The notes beneath the pieces were generated by a model, which made no database searches, was not told the origin of the DNA, and saw nothing but the letters and a program-made list of their open reading frames with translations. DNA of 64,000 bases. Source: Ciona savignyi (Eukaryota > Chordata > Ascidiacea > Phlebobranchia > Cionidae). Shown here piece by piece: positions 1-11,092 of this stretch. Location of the stretch: contig CH003267.1 in the NCBI GenBank assembly GCA_000149265.1, forward strand, positions 234,479 through 298,478. The letters run 5' to 3'. A program made the translations under genes and the position numbers. The first letter of the stretch is position 1. Each line of letters begins with the position of its first letter.

Positions 1-1264
1 TATAAAAAGAAATAAATGACCGTGAAAAATTCTTGTCTTTCAATAAGACATGTTAAAATAGCTTAAGTCTATTGGTTATACATATAAGACTTTGCATTGT
101 AACCAAATGAAAAACTGTAAACTAAACAACCAATTAAGTACATGTCTTTTCGATGATCATATATAATCCAAAGGCAAATAGAATCGCGTTCTTATTAGAA
201 GTAAGTGGTTAAAGTGGGTTAGAATAAAAATAACACTGAAATCAATACATCACTTGGCGGGACAAATGGTATTGATTATCGGTCAATACTACAAGATCCT
301 GTTTTTACAATGGAGAATTTTGTTCTGGTTAAAAAAAGTAAGGATCCCTACTTGATCAGTGTCTACCGAATTATATTATAATTATCTATTCAAACTCTAT
401 ACATAGATGTAAAATTTAATTTTCAATATTGACACATAACACTTATTAATAATGTAATTTGGTTTTAATCATGTCCTACAATTAAACTATTACATTCCAA
501 AATACAGTAAAAATACACACAAATAATCGGTAATTATATACCGGTACTGGTACTTTGTAATTCCTAATAAGATATGCATTGCATATTTCATTAAATTTAA
601 ATTAATCACATATGTAAGTATAGGTATTTATAAAATATCACCATTTAATAATGTGTAAACTACACTGCTCTTTTAATTAATTAAGCTAATAACTATATAC
701 AGACCTAATTAATGTTAATATTTTCACAATCATGTTTCAATTAATATAAACGTACCGTCGGTACCGGTATATAAGATCATACCAAACAATAAAATCGATG
801 ATTAAAATAAAACATATCTACTAGTCTGTTAAATATGATGAACTAATTAGTGTTTCACTGTCTGAAGAATATCAATAAAGGAAATCATGTTGAAGTTCAA
901 TTGGAATTTAATTTTTAAAAAAACTAGTTCCGCTGATAAGCTCTACTACTAATCATCAGATATATATAGGATGTGGAATTGCAACACACATAGCAATGCA
1001 ATAGTGGGCACTGGACAGTATATGCAAGAACCTTTAAAATTAGTAATTTACTAATACAAATAGTACAATATTTTTATAATTCAGTACAAGGGTGCGTTAC
1101 TGCGTTATAAATATCATGTTTGGTGCTGGTTGCCTATATATGCTTTTTAAATGTATTACTGTTTTCAATAGTCACTGGTGGGGCTGTACTACAATTAAGT
1201 TTTGTTGATTAGTGCCTTCTTATCTAACTATTTATGAATATATATTTGTAAAAGTCTTTCACAC
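1..1264 (-). other. CADPS intron, no exon seen
   Basis: AT-rich DNA downstream, on the minus strand, of the second CADPS coding exon. The next conserved CADPS exon should begin with an ISKQQLQ-like motif and is not found here, so this is read as intron running off the left edge. No repeat or RNA gene was recognised. Confidence 0.6.
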
Positions 1265-1860
1265 CTTAGTTTGTCGTCTGGCCATGTCCGTTGGTTGTTT
1301 TGCATTGAACGGGTAGGATATGCATCTGAGGACAAATATGTAAAGTTGCAGCCGCATCCGGCGCTCCTCTTCCTCCTGCTGCCGAGTTCTCGCATCCACA
1401 TCTTCACTTGTGGTGGATGGTGACGGGGAAGCCCCCCGGATGGATGATTGGCTACTGTCCTGGGGGGTCGGTAGAATGTGCGTGGATGAAAAGCTCTAAC
1501 CAACATACTTAACAGTCATAGAATACAAAAAATACTCTTAAAGATATCATATTTGAGCAGTCTTTTTTAGTAAATTACGCAGATTTAGGAATTCAAAATA
1601 CAAGTACAAAAAACCAAAGCTATGTGTAAGAGCCTTTATCCTGTTTTGATTTTAAAATCAAAATAGTTTTGCAAAAAACTTAGCTGTTAAACAGGAAAAA
1701 CATTCATTAATTGTTATACCTGGTTGGATGCCACGGAATATGAATCAGTCTTGCTTGGTGACCTTGTGGGGTTTTTGTGGGAGTTTATCGCCAAAGTAGA
1801 GACTTCTTCTTCTACTTGTTCAATATCAGATTCCTCATCACTTGATGATGGGTAAATCAT
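1265..1860 (-). CDS. CADPS: Calcium-dependent secretion activator (CAPS), N-terminal exons, partial
   Basis: CAPS primes dense-core vesicles for calcium-triggered exocytosis in neurons and endocrine cells. Two coding exons are visible. Exon 1 (1860 down to 1720, 47 codons) starts [19 protein letters not shown], matching the acidic CADPS start MLDPSSSEEESDEIVEEE, and ends CAG/gtata. Exon 2 (1459 down to 1265, 65 codons) follows a pyrimidine-rich acceptor ending cccccag and ends AAG/gtgtga; both junctions are phase 0. Exon 2 has a Ser/Pro-rich stretch, a charged QQEEEERR run, then the family signature [10 protein letters not shown] and [15 protein letters not shown]. The C2, PH and MUN domains lie in exons beyond the left edge. 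The linker between acidic start and signature is much shorter than the Gly-rich vertebrate one. CADPS versus CADPS2 cannot be decided from this part. The family call is firm; exon ends are inferred from splice consensus. Confidence 0.93.
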
Positions 1861-1971
1861 CTTGATTTATCTATTTTTAAACAACTTGGAACCTAAGAAG
1901 TCAATGCCATGATGACAAATAACTATTCAATAATCCTGTGACAATGCTAGATAAACATGGAGGGGTTAAAT

Positions 1972-2262
1972 ATAGGATAGGTTATTCATGTTTATCCCCT
2001 TGAATGGGAAAACAAAGGGAGTTAACACGCGTGCAATTGTCAGATCACCTCGCGCCCACTGTCGGGTTACCGGAGCTATTGCAGTGTGTTGTATATAATA
2101 GACACGTTCTTTTAATTTGGTAGAACCCATTAATCCGCTAGGTTCCAGCAATGTCCGTTAAGTGCCTTTCCCAAGGAGACAACCGACTAGCTACAGACCA
2201 GTTTCAAACCTGCAACCCTTTGGCTGAAAGGTGTTGCACTAAACCACCAGACTAACTGGTCA
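1972..2262 (-). mobile_element. tRNA-derived SINE (family A), near full length
   Basis: Read on the minus strand: a tRNA-like head with a B-box like GTTTGAAAC, a conserved block close to CTTGGGCAAGGCAC, a body with the ends GGTTCTACC and AACACACTGCAATAGC, and a 3' tail of ATCCTATCC-type units. This is the commonest repeat of the window (about 20 copies and pieces). This copy lies about 110 bp upstream of the CADPS start codon, so it may sit in that gene's promoter or 5' UTR. Confidence 0.85.
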
Positions 2263-3244
2263 TGGATGCAGAAAATGCACCGGTTTACAACCTAATTACT
2301 CATTTACAGAACATGTTACTTCATAATGACATTACAACTCATGTGTGTACTTTTATAAAGTAATACTGACACAAACAAAATTTAAATTTGAATTTATTTT
2401 AACGGTTTTTAAGTTCAATGATAAAGATTGGAAATTTTTAGGCAACTAAAGATTCACTAAAAATCTCAACAGTTCTTAAGAATATTTAAAAAAAGGTACC
2501 AACAACAAGCATGAGCTCAGCTTTACTATACTGAAATACAGACGATTAATATATACATCGTGATTGATATATATTTAATTGAATGTAGAATAATATTAAA
2601 ACATTGTTCCGAATATTTTTAAAATAAAAAGCAATTATGCGGAAAAGTATAAAAATTAGAAATGATGTGTTTAATTCCACCATTACTGTATTTCCAATAT
2701 TGAACATTCATCAATCGAAATGAAATGTTAAAGGAATGAAAGAGCGAAAGAGATAGGTAGTCATTGAGTCACAGGAAAAAGATAAAATAAGCAAATAAAA
2801 AATACAACAAATTATTTATGAAATTAAAACAGATGTACCATAATACTAAAATGCTAATGGGTTGTTGCATCAAACCGTCAAACGAAACGTATAAGTGTAT
2901 GCTTAAACCAAGAATCAAAGTTTTAACTCTAATAATAACTGCTGCCACATTCACAGTGAAAAAAACATTAGGATATCAGCCCATACGACCTGGGCTATGT
3001 CTATCTAATCCAAACCATTGTTGTTACGACTCTCCACAAATGTCTGCCTGTTTCACACGAACACACAGCACAACTTCACCTGTACTGCTCAATCCAAACA
3101 CAAACGACTTAAAGCCAAGGTTTTTTATTTTGTTTACAAAAAAGCTCTAACGCCATCTTCTGGAAAGAGTAATCATTCGGATTTCTATTGTGATATTTAT
3201 TTTAAAGAACAATAGAATGTTAGACCTAAGGGTAATCTAATCGA
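2263..3244. other. Intergenic, nothing recognised
   Basis: AT-rich DNA between CADPS and CYB561. A 110-codon open frame at 2818-3150 has no recognisable domain, signal or splice context and is not called. Confidence 0.4.
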
Positions 3245-3800
3245 AAAAGGCAAGTTGGCAAAGTAATTATGGGTTCCCTTTGATTCCGAATGAAGCACAT
3301 GTTGATTTTACTCCGTTTTTTTTCTTGTGTTTGTAGGTTATGATAGACATGTCATGTCGCCGGGTTATTATCATGAACAGATTATCCACCAGGTTGAAAC
3401 TCTCAGTAATCGTAACTGAAATGCCGATCCTTTGCCTTGATCTTTAATTTTCCAAAACAAATTAGGGTAATTTTTGCTATCAGGCAAAAAAATCGTCCAT
3501 TTTTTAACATTTTTCGGCGTTTTTACCGACATCTTTAGTTGGGAAAGCAATGTTTACTTAATATTTTGGGGAAGTTAAAAAATGTATTACATTAATGAGT
3601 AAATCTTGACTAGAAATAAAATAACCGAGTTTAACTCCAGGAAATCTAAGTGACTTGCCCAAGGACAAAACTCTTCGGCTAAAATGCAACGCACTAAACC
3701 ACCAGTGCTGGCAACGTTTCAAACGTAGGCTACCTTACATACTCCACGTTACCACGGAAAATCCCTTAAAATATAAAAATTATGGGTAAATATAATACAC
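3245..3800 (+). repeat. Unclassified interspersed repeat, copy 1
   Basis: Shares diverged blocks in the same order with 36450-36860: a 'tggg(a/t)tccctttg' start, a T-rich run, a 'gttgaaac' block, and an end with 'accacg(g)aaaatcc' followed by 'aaaatata'. No terminal repeats or coding capacity seen. A fragment of SINE family A (about 3645-3705, minus) is embedded. Confidence 0.4.
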
Positions 3801-4062
3801 TAATACCACGTATTTAAAACAGCTAGACACATAAAATCAACCCAAATCGATAGTGAATTTTGAACAAAAATACAACATGAATTAATATTATCCCCCGTTT
3901 ATTCCGAAAATCGCGTAAAAATATAATAAACAATCCAATATGCTATCTTGCGAGAAAATATATTCTAACATGCAAGATATCAATATTCAATTATCGTAAA
4001 TACGTACTTCATTCAGAAGTCATGAATATCAAGTTTGGTTAGATAACTCGGCAACCATTGTC

Positions 4063-4283
4063 CGACCGATTAGCTTGACTGGTTAATGCGTCACATGTTA
4101 GCAGAAGGGTTGTAGGTTGCAAACTGGTCACTAGATTGTCGGTTGGGTGCTTGAGAAATGCACTAAATTGACATTGCATAAATCCAGTGGAATGATGGGT
4201 TCTACTTGAAGGAACGTTTCAATAATACACAACACAATGCAATAATTGCATAACCCGACGGTGGGCGCGAGGTGATCAAACTC
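4063..4283 (+). mobile_element. SINE family A, diverged, 3' tail missing
   Basis: Head, B-box region, the block after 'actggtcactag', 'atgggttctact' and 'cgacggtgggcgcgagg' are present; the ATCCTATCC tail is not. Confidence 0.7.
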
Positions 4284-4361
4284 GTCGTTAAAAACACGTC
4301 ATCAAACAAAAAGACGTATAAATATAAAAAATAACTGACGCTTCCTCTAACTCTAAAATAA

Positions 4362-7300
4362 TTAATATTCTAAAAGTGTTTGATTTTCAATAGGGGGTCG
4401 GGGCGGTGACAGGGATGTATCCTGGTCGTTTCGGATGAATCGATCACCTCCTTTCCAGTCGTCTCGATATATAACGTACATGACTGTGAGCACAAATCCC
4501 ATACAGGCGAGGCCAGCCACGTTGAACATAACAGCGTGTGGGTTGAGGGTTCGATACTTCGAGTTGTCTCTGAATGTAAAAGCATTCAGTGTTAGTTAGT
4601 ATATTTCGATATTTTGTATATTTGCACAATAATAGATACAATGACGCGTAATAGGAGAGTACGGCAAACGACACCCGTCAAAAAATATCGAAGGTAGCTG
4701 AAAAAAACAACAAGCGAAACAATCATGATTACTGATATAAAATCATATATTTAACCAAATCAAACGATTTGGACAAAAATGGAACATAGCTAACTTTGAG
4801 CGTGAACCAAAATTAGACTTTTTGTAGGCTAATAAGGTCCAAGTTTTGACTCATGATGGTTGGCTCATCCATAAGACACTTTTTATATATAATTGGTATA
4901 TTTCGGTCACACCACCGTACAATATTTTGCTGAGGTCAGCATTCTAACTTGTAATGTTGTGCCTGTCTGACCTCGTGTGGACAAGTTGTGTTAAAATATA
5001 TATCGTCTTACTTGATTCCGGAAGCAACCGCGTTAAAAAAGGTTATCGGTTCCCTATTTTACTACGTTTGCAATATGTGAAGTTCGTTAATAGTTTCTTA
5101 TTTAACGTTATCGAAACGGAATCGGATATTCGAATAGATTAATACAATTGAAAATACAAGGCGTATACACAGGCAACGGTGCTAGTATAGAGTTTTAAGC
5201 AAGGTACCTACATGCTGAGAAACAGGTCGTCAAGAATTCCGGTTAACACACTTGACGACAGCAAAGTCAAGAGAGCAAACGAACCATATCTCTGAATCGG
5301 AAGGTGCATTGACCGCATTTGACTGTCCCATGGACATATCAGTATGACGCAACCTGCAAATAACTGAAAACAAGCAAAAATAAAAGTTAAACTCATTTTT
5401 TTGGTTTAACAGCCTGAAAAGTTTCATATGCCTATACTGTAATACGAGATCAGGATATTTTTTTCATCCCAGAGAATGGGAAAACGCAATGGATGTTATT
5501 ACATGGATGTTAGTCTGATTAACTCTAGCCTGCCGGCGAGTTAACGGGGCTATTTCAGTGTGTTGTATATAATTAAAAAGTGTGTTTAGTTTTAGTTCAA
5601 CCCATCAATCCATTAAGTTCAGTCAATGTTTTCTAAATGCCGTGCCCGAAGACACAGCTGTCTAGTGAGTTTTAATTCTACAACCTTTCGACTGTTGAAA
5701 AACTCCGACTCTCTAACTGGGTTAGATACCCGGCCGGACAATCAGATTAAAGCAAGAACAATTCCGGCCATACGTTGAGTAACTTGAGCACAAATTGTTA
5801 TTATGAGTGATAGGCCTAGGCTACTAAAAATACCCCATTTATAAAATCACTTTATTGTAATTAATTATTTAAAGGAAGTGAGTGTTATAACCCTACAATG
5901 GCGTAACATAGTGTGGATTGTATCGCTTACCTGTGCAATTAATCCCATCACTGTAGCCATGCCTAACCAGCTATGCAGTGTATACATGTTCGCATAGTGC
6001 ATACTTGCATGGTAGAGAAATACCGTTGTTACTCCTGAATACAGAAATAAGTGGACTTAGAATCGCTATTCCCTTGAATAAAAAAACTAAAGAGGCGTTA
6101 TCACACGAGCAATCGTACCAACCCTCAGATTACCTGAGCTACTGCAGTGTGCTAAAAATCTTGCTACAGTTTTTTTTATTATTATACCATTTATAATTTT
6201 GTTACAAAGAGTTAAATTAAAACTAATTCCTGTAAATTGATTACAGTTAAAAGTATCTAGGTTTAGTGGACATTATACATACAGAAACTTACCGAATACA
6301 GACAAAGTAGCGACGACGAACATAAGAACAATGTAGATCCATTGTACCACTGATTTATTATAGCAGACGCAAACCCGATATATCAAACATCCTGGAACAT
6401 ATGAGGGTATAATTACGTCATAGGAGGCATAACTATACCATCTCCGATTTTTGTTTTGTTTCATCCAACATGCATAGATGTCATGTCGACATAGGCTAGC
6501 CTGACCGAATAACTTAGTTTAGCTTTTAGCCTTCATAGAGAGATGGAGTGTAGAGTTGAAACAGTCGCTAGCCTGTTCGTTTTGTCTTTTACACAACACT
6601 TGTTCTGCATTGACTCAACCTAGTATAGATTAATAAGTTCTACTAAACTAAAAGAACGCATAAACCATACAAAAAACACTCGGCAATAACTCTGATAACC
6701 CGACAGTGGGCGCGAGATAATATGACAATTGTTTATTGTATATAACGCCCTTGGGTCCCATTCACACGGATAAACATAACTACTATTTTGTTCTCCATGG
6801 TCAGACAATAAACCAGTCACTTCATATAACTAATCGGGTTTGTCTGAGCGGACGTTGTCTGAACCAAATGATTAATTAGATCGAATCCTTATTAGAGGGA
6901 ATATCGATGACTTTCCTATCTGCGTCATATTCCACCATTAAGAAACACTGGTTCAACTGTCACCCCAATAAGCAGACTGACGTATTACGTTATGCATTTT
7001 GTATTGGTTGGTTTGTACGCGATTTCCTACATTGAAGCCTTTTGCTACTCATACCTTCACCATACAGGAATAAAGACAGAGCCATACACACTGGGTGGAC
7101 GTTAAATTCCCTGTTTCTTCCATCCCATACAATTCCTCCGTTGTACACGCAGTCCCACACAACCAGTAACGTAATCGCGAGAAGTCCCCAAAACTGTAAT
7201 GTTTGTATATTTTGACCGAACATTGTAAGCTTACAAGGACACAATACAAATACGAATCGACCACAAAACCCGGAATGATGATAGTTTGAAACCAGTCTTT

Positions 7301-7776
7301 GGGTAGTTGGTTGTTTCTTTGGCAAAGCCCGAGGACATCCTCCGAAACCTAATGGTTTAATGAATTCTACTAAATCTAAATGAAGGTTGTTTTAAACATG
7401 TTTTTTTTAACTTAATGTTTTAAAACACATAGCAAAATCTTCGGTAACCCGACTTTGGGCGTGAGGTTATCTGACGATTGCTTGTGTGATAGCGACCTGA
7501 GGAAACGTTTTAATCGTACACAACACACTGCTCAGATTGTCGGTTGTTACAAAATAATCCACTTAAATGCGAAACCGCTGAGAGCTTCACCCACGAACTA
7601 TTGTAAAATTAGGTTGAATTTACAATATACAATAGAATAAAGTAATATGACGTACATACACATACCTGTGACAAACCAAGAAAATACCACAACGTCGTCG
7701 TTTTGGTGCAACAGTTTTCTGTGATTTGCATGTTATCACCTACAGCTGGTTGCTCAAGCCGAGACTGTGAGACCAT
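4362..7776 (-). CDS. CYB561: Cytochrome b561 family transmembrane protein, complete, six exons
   Basis: Cytochromes b561 are six-helix di-heme proteins that pass electrons from ascorbate across vesicle or plasma membranes. Exons (minus): 7776-7666, 7193-7055, 6391-6293, 6034-5931, 5363-5212, 4569-4362; junction phases 0,1,1,0,2; all introns GT-AG; 270 residues versus about 250 in human. Matches to the remembered human protein: GGIVWDGRNREFNVHPVCM (helix 2), LIYRV, NMYTLHSWLG (helix 4), and the last helix NPHAVMFNVAGL followed by YRDDWK. Of the four family heme ligands, His70 (FNVHP) and His137 (LHSW) are kept. Gapless local alignment puts Tyr103 at the helix 3 His and Gln175 at the helix 5 His, so both ligands of one heme are replaced. 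Four of five introns hold SINE pieces. Which member (CYB561, CYBRD1 or CYB561A3) it represents is unsettled. The C-terminal tail is short and Pro-rich. Confidence 0.92.
5455..5740 (-). mobile_element. SINE family A in CYB561 intron 4
   Basis: Near full-length, diverged copy ending in 'acccggccgg', the start of the tRNA-like head on the minus strand. It lies wholly between exons 4 and 5. Confidence 0.75.
6066..6152 (-). mobile_element. SINE family A fragment in CYB561 intron 3
   Basis: Body segment with 'cagattacctgagctactgcagtgtgc'-like matches to the SINE body, broken off at both sides. It begins about 30 bp upstream of the exon 4 acceptor. Confidence 0.55.
6680..6782 (+). mobile_element. 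SINE family A 3' fragment in CYB561 intron 2
   Basis: Carries 'taacccgacagtgggcgcga', the 'cccttgggt' block and 'ggataaacat', i.e. the 3' half of the SINE without the head. Confidence 0.6.
7441..7490 (+). mobile_element. SINE family A fragment in CYB561 intron 1
   Basis: Short piece 'gtaacccgactttgggcgtg' plus 'atctgacgattgc'. Next to it, 'cacaacacactgc' and a 'gtcggttg' block appear in altered order, suggesting a rearranged copy. Confidence 0.5.
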
Positions 7777-8999
7777 AGTGATATTATAGACGGTGTTCGC
7801 GGAAAGCGGGTTACTGTGTGGAGATGAAGGAGAAAAGGCCTTCCTGTTAATAGATTAATTACCAACTGTTCGTTACCACGTTTTTAATCAGCACTGCGTA
7901 GAGGAGAAACAAAGTTTTTTTTTTATTACCCTGTATCATTGAATTGACGTGTCTAATTGGGAAGGTTATTTTGTGCAAACGCATGACTTATATCGGAAGA
8001 TTCTAAACCTAAATCCTTTGCAAGAACAAAAGAAAAGGGTGTAAATTCTAATACAATCGAAGCGTCCTTTAAACATGGGCAAGTTAAAAACAAATTAAAC
8101 AAAATACTAGAGAGTGTCATCCGCGTGTTATAACCATCGCTTTTCGTAAGCCACTTTGAGTGCTGTCTATTTGTCTGTGTAGGCAAAAACGATCGGGTTA
8201 CCTGGTTGATTAATCACTTTTACGTTTATTAGACGATTGCGTATATTACCCAGCTCCATTGTTCAGTTTTAGTTTGAAAACCGTCAAAAAAATTGTTCCC
8301 GCCATCCTTTTCCGCACCTGCTACAATAAAATTAAGTGTTGAGTACTAAAACGCTATTCAAAATCCGAATAAAGGGAGTCGTCCGTAAGCATATTATAAC
8401 TCTTGGCGAAGACAGGTGCTGCAAGCCGCACCCTGAACAAGATATGTAAAAACCCTAAATTTAGAGTTTCTTTCCTGGGGAATTCCCTAGAATCGTTAAA
8501 CAATAATTTACTCTTTTTCAGCATTTGATTATCTAAGATTCATAGCTCTCAAAGTAAATGACCAAATTAAAAATAAAATTGTAAGATATTAGTTTACTTA
8601 CTAAAGATGTTACAAAATTAATCAATTTTTAATTACTCTAAGAAATTTGCCAAAGTGTGTAGGTATATTTTTCGTTAAAAATACTTCATATTTCGTAAAA
8701 TTGCAATCTACTTTGTAGTATCTTGCCAGTTTTTTTATTGTTGTTGTTTTTTTTTGGTTAATTGTTGATATATATATGACATATGTATTTTCAAATTGTT
8801 GGTGGTAAACCCAGCAGCGAAAGAAACAAAAATAAAAATTGTATTATTGTATTGTTAAACGTATGACATGGATGGGCTATCTTGTCGGATTGTTTAAATT
8901 GAAATAAGATTTTAGATCTATTAGATAAAATGGTCTACACTAGTTAAATCCCCGAAAAAGAGGGTTTTATCAAAAAAAATGTCCCTAAATCGTCTACAT
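7777..8999. other. Shared upstream region of CYB561 and METTL4, distal part
   Basis: The two genes are head to head about 1.9 kb apart. I see no exon, CpG-rich stretch or clear core promoter. A diverged repeat piece around 8400-8600 contains 'ctggggaattccctag' and recurs near 12840 and 13120. Confidence 0.4.
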
Positions 9000-9320
9000 C
9001 AGTGATTCCCAACCGCGGCTCCCAGCTAGCCTTCTTGCGGCTCTCATTGACCTTTGAAAATCTACTAAAAATATTGGAAAAATCTGATTCTAATAAAAAA
9101 AATTAGTATTCTAAAATTACCCTTGCTTAGTTTGAAGGCTGGGAAAAGAGTTTTTACTTTATAGTTAAGATTAGAGGCAAGAAAAGCTGTGAAAAGGCTG
9201 CTATTGTTACGTCACAGTTTTCTTAAAGCAGTGTGATTTCATGTTTTCATGCGGCTCCATACGTACCTATTCTAAAATTTTAAATTTGGCCCCGACACTA
9301 AAAAAGGTTGGGAACCACTG
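9000..9320. mobile_element. Non-autonomous hAT transposon (MITE), 321 bp
   Basis: Imperfect terminal inverted repeats CAGTGATTCCCAACC and GGTTGGGAACCACTG are flanked by a perfect 8-bp target duplication GTCTACAT at 8992-8999 and 9321-9328. The 8-bp duplication and the CAGTG...CACTG ends are hAT hallmarks. No transposase coding. Internal text includes 'gcggctc' blocks near both ends. Confidence 0.9.
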
Positions 9321-9692
9321 GTCTACATGGAAAAAAGAAAATTGGATTTAATAACTCAGGGAACCAACAGTTTGTGCTCGCTAAAACAAAACTGTTACAA
9401 ACAGGTAACATCAATGAGCAATGTTATATAAAACGGTCTAGGCATGTACACATCTTACAAAAGAATATTGATATTTATTCGTATGCGACTAAATATACCA
9501 CTACATATTTAATACCCAGTAGCTGACAGATGTAAAATTTTGCACGTAATTGACATGTTAACCATCACTATATTTTAAAACTTCTTTGTCTGCTTTAATA
9601 ATTTAGGTAATTTCAAATTCGCATTACCATATAGAAAAATAGTGCATTTAAAATTTATTTACTTTCAAGGTACCGGTACTCCTGTTTAGAAA
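9321..9692 (+). other. METTL4 proximal upstream region
   Basis: AT-rich; no clear TATA box. A 'ggtaccggtact' palindromic stretch lies about 15-25 bp before the start codon. An in-frame TAG two codons before the ATG supports the chosen start of METTL4. Confidence 0.4.
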
Positions 9693-10805
9693 ATGGCGAT
9701 AATTGCTGAGAATGAGAAATCTGTGATGATTGATCACAATTTATATACACGATCTGCATATTTTGGTACTATGTGCCATGATCAGAAAGTTTGCAATTAC
9801 AAATTTGAGGATAAATATTTTGATATCATTTCTCCAATCATTGGAACTCCTCTCATGAAAGGAGATCGGGTTTTTACTCAAAATGGAAAAAGAAAACGGC
9901 GGAAACGAAAATGCCCGTTTACTGATGAAGAAATAAAAGTGCAGAATTATCATAAACAAATATCAAGCATAGTGCAACCTGCGCTGCTGGTTTACAAACC
10001 TATATTCGAATCTAACGCGCTTAAAAATGAAGAATCATACCATAGAGAATGTTTATATAAGACTTCTGAAATCCTATGTTTAAAAGAAGATCAAAGAATT
10101 ATGGAAAACTCCTATGAATACCCGGTGGAAGTAAAATTGAATTCAGAATTTTACCTTATACCAGCAAAATCCAGTTTTTTAATGTCAGATTTAAAAGAAA
10201 TCGGAAGTTTGGTGGAGGCTTGCAAACATAAAGAGAAATTTAATTGCATCGTGATGGATCCTCCTTGGGAGAATAAATCTGTACGACGAGGAAAAAAATA
10301 TGACTGGTTGTCCTTAGAGGATATCAAAACTATACCACTCCCAGACTTAGCAGCCCCGGAATGCCTTGTTGTAATCTGGGTCACCAATAAACTTAAAATT
10401 CTGAATTTCGTTAAAGAAATACTGTTCCCATTTTGGAGTGTGGAATTTATCACTAAATGGTATTGGGTGAAAACTACGAAATTCGGAAAACCAATTTTTC
10501 CTTTTGAGAATTTGCATAAAAAACCATATGAAACTATGATAATTGGAAAATTTAGTCCAAAACATAAAATGGACCAAGCTAGTGATTCGGACATTAAAGA
10601 ACTTGTAATATGCTCTGTTCCCTGTTCCATACATTCCCATAAACCGCCATTGGAAGCTGTACTGAAAAGATATGCAAACTTATCAAAAGATGCAAAATGT
10701 TTGGAATTATTTGCCCGAAGTTTGGTACCGCATTGGACCTCTTGGGGAAATGAGGTACTAAAACTGCAAAATACTTCATATTTTGTCAAACTGCCTGACG
10801 GTTAA
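9693..10805 (+). CDS. METTL4: METTL4-like MT-A70 family N6-adenine methyltransferase, single exon
   Basis: METTL4 transfers methyl from S-adenosylmethionine to adenine N6; in mammals it modifies the cap-adjacent 2'-O-methyladenosine of U2 snRNA, and DNA 6mA has also been proposed. The 370-residue frame carries the catalytic DPPW at residues 189-192 within CIVMDPPWENKSVRR, then LAAPECLVVIWVTNK, the WSVE/KWYWVK strand, HKKPYETMIIGKF, CSIHSHKPPLEAVLKRY and the C-terminal LELFARSL and WTSWGNEVLK. All match remembered human METTL4 in order. A basic KRKRRKRK stretch near residues 67-74 may be a nuclear signal. The N-terminal half is about 100 residues shorter than human (472). There are no introns, so it may be a retrogene or a natural single-exon gene; no poly(A) tract or target duplication is visible. 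The last codons and stop lie in a SINE head. Confidence 0.95.
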   Translation: MAIIAENEKSVMIDHNLYTRSAYFGTMCHDQKVCNYKFEDKYFDIISPIIGTPLMKGDRVFTQNGKRKRRKRKCPFTDEEIKVQNYHKQISSIVQPALLVYKPIFESNALKNEESYHRECLYKTSEILCLKEDQRIMENSYEYPVEVKLNSEFYLIPAKSSFLMSDLKEIGSLVEACKHKEKFNCIVMDPPWENKSVRRGKKYDWLSLEDIKTIPLPDLAAPECLVVIWVTNKLKILNFVKEILFPFWSVEFITKWYWVKTTKFGKPIFPFENLHKKPYETMIIGKFSPKHKMDQASDSDIKELVICSVPCSIHSHKPPLEAVLKRYANLSKDAKCLELFARSLVPHWTSWGNEVLKLQNTSYFVKLPDG

Positions 10806-11092
10806 GTGCGTCCCCTTTTAATTGGAAGGTTGCAGGTGCGAAACTGGTCACTAGCTAGTTGGTTGTATCCTTGGGCAAGGCACTTTACGGACATTGCCTG
10901 AACCCAGCGGATTAATGGGTTCTACCAAATTGAAGGAACGTGTCTATCATATACAACACACTGCAATACTCCGGTAACCCGACGATGGGCGCGAGGTGAT
11001 CTAACGATTACCTGTATGTTAACCCCCTTGGTTTTACCATTAACGAGGATAAACATGAATATCCTACCCTCCTATCCTAATAGCAGTAACAT
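10797..11092 (+). mobile_element. SINE family A abutting and overlapping the METTL4 stop
   Basis: Near full-length copy from 'ctgacggttaagtgcg' (head; others read 'ctggtggtttagtgcg') to the 'atcctaccctcctatcctaa' tail. Its first bases supply the final residues and the TAA of METTL4, and all 3' UTR sequence that follows is SINE-derived. Confidence 0.85.

Noticed and set aside
2818-3150. 110-codon plus-strand open frame
   Set aside because: No domain, signal peptide or splice context; composition like the surrounding AT-rich DNA.
10151-10789. 212-codon minus-strand open frame
   Set aside because: It is the antisense shadow of METTL4, which has strong family motifs on the plus strand.
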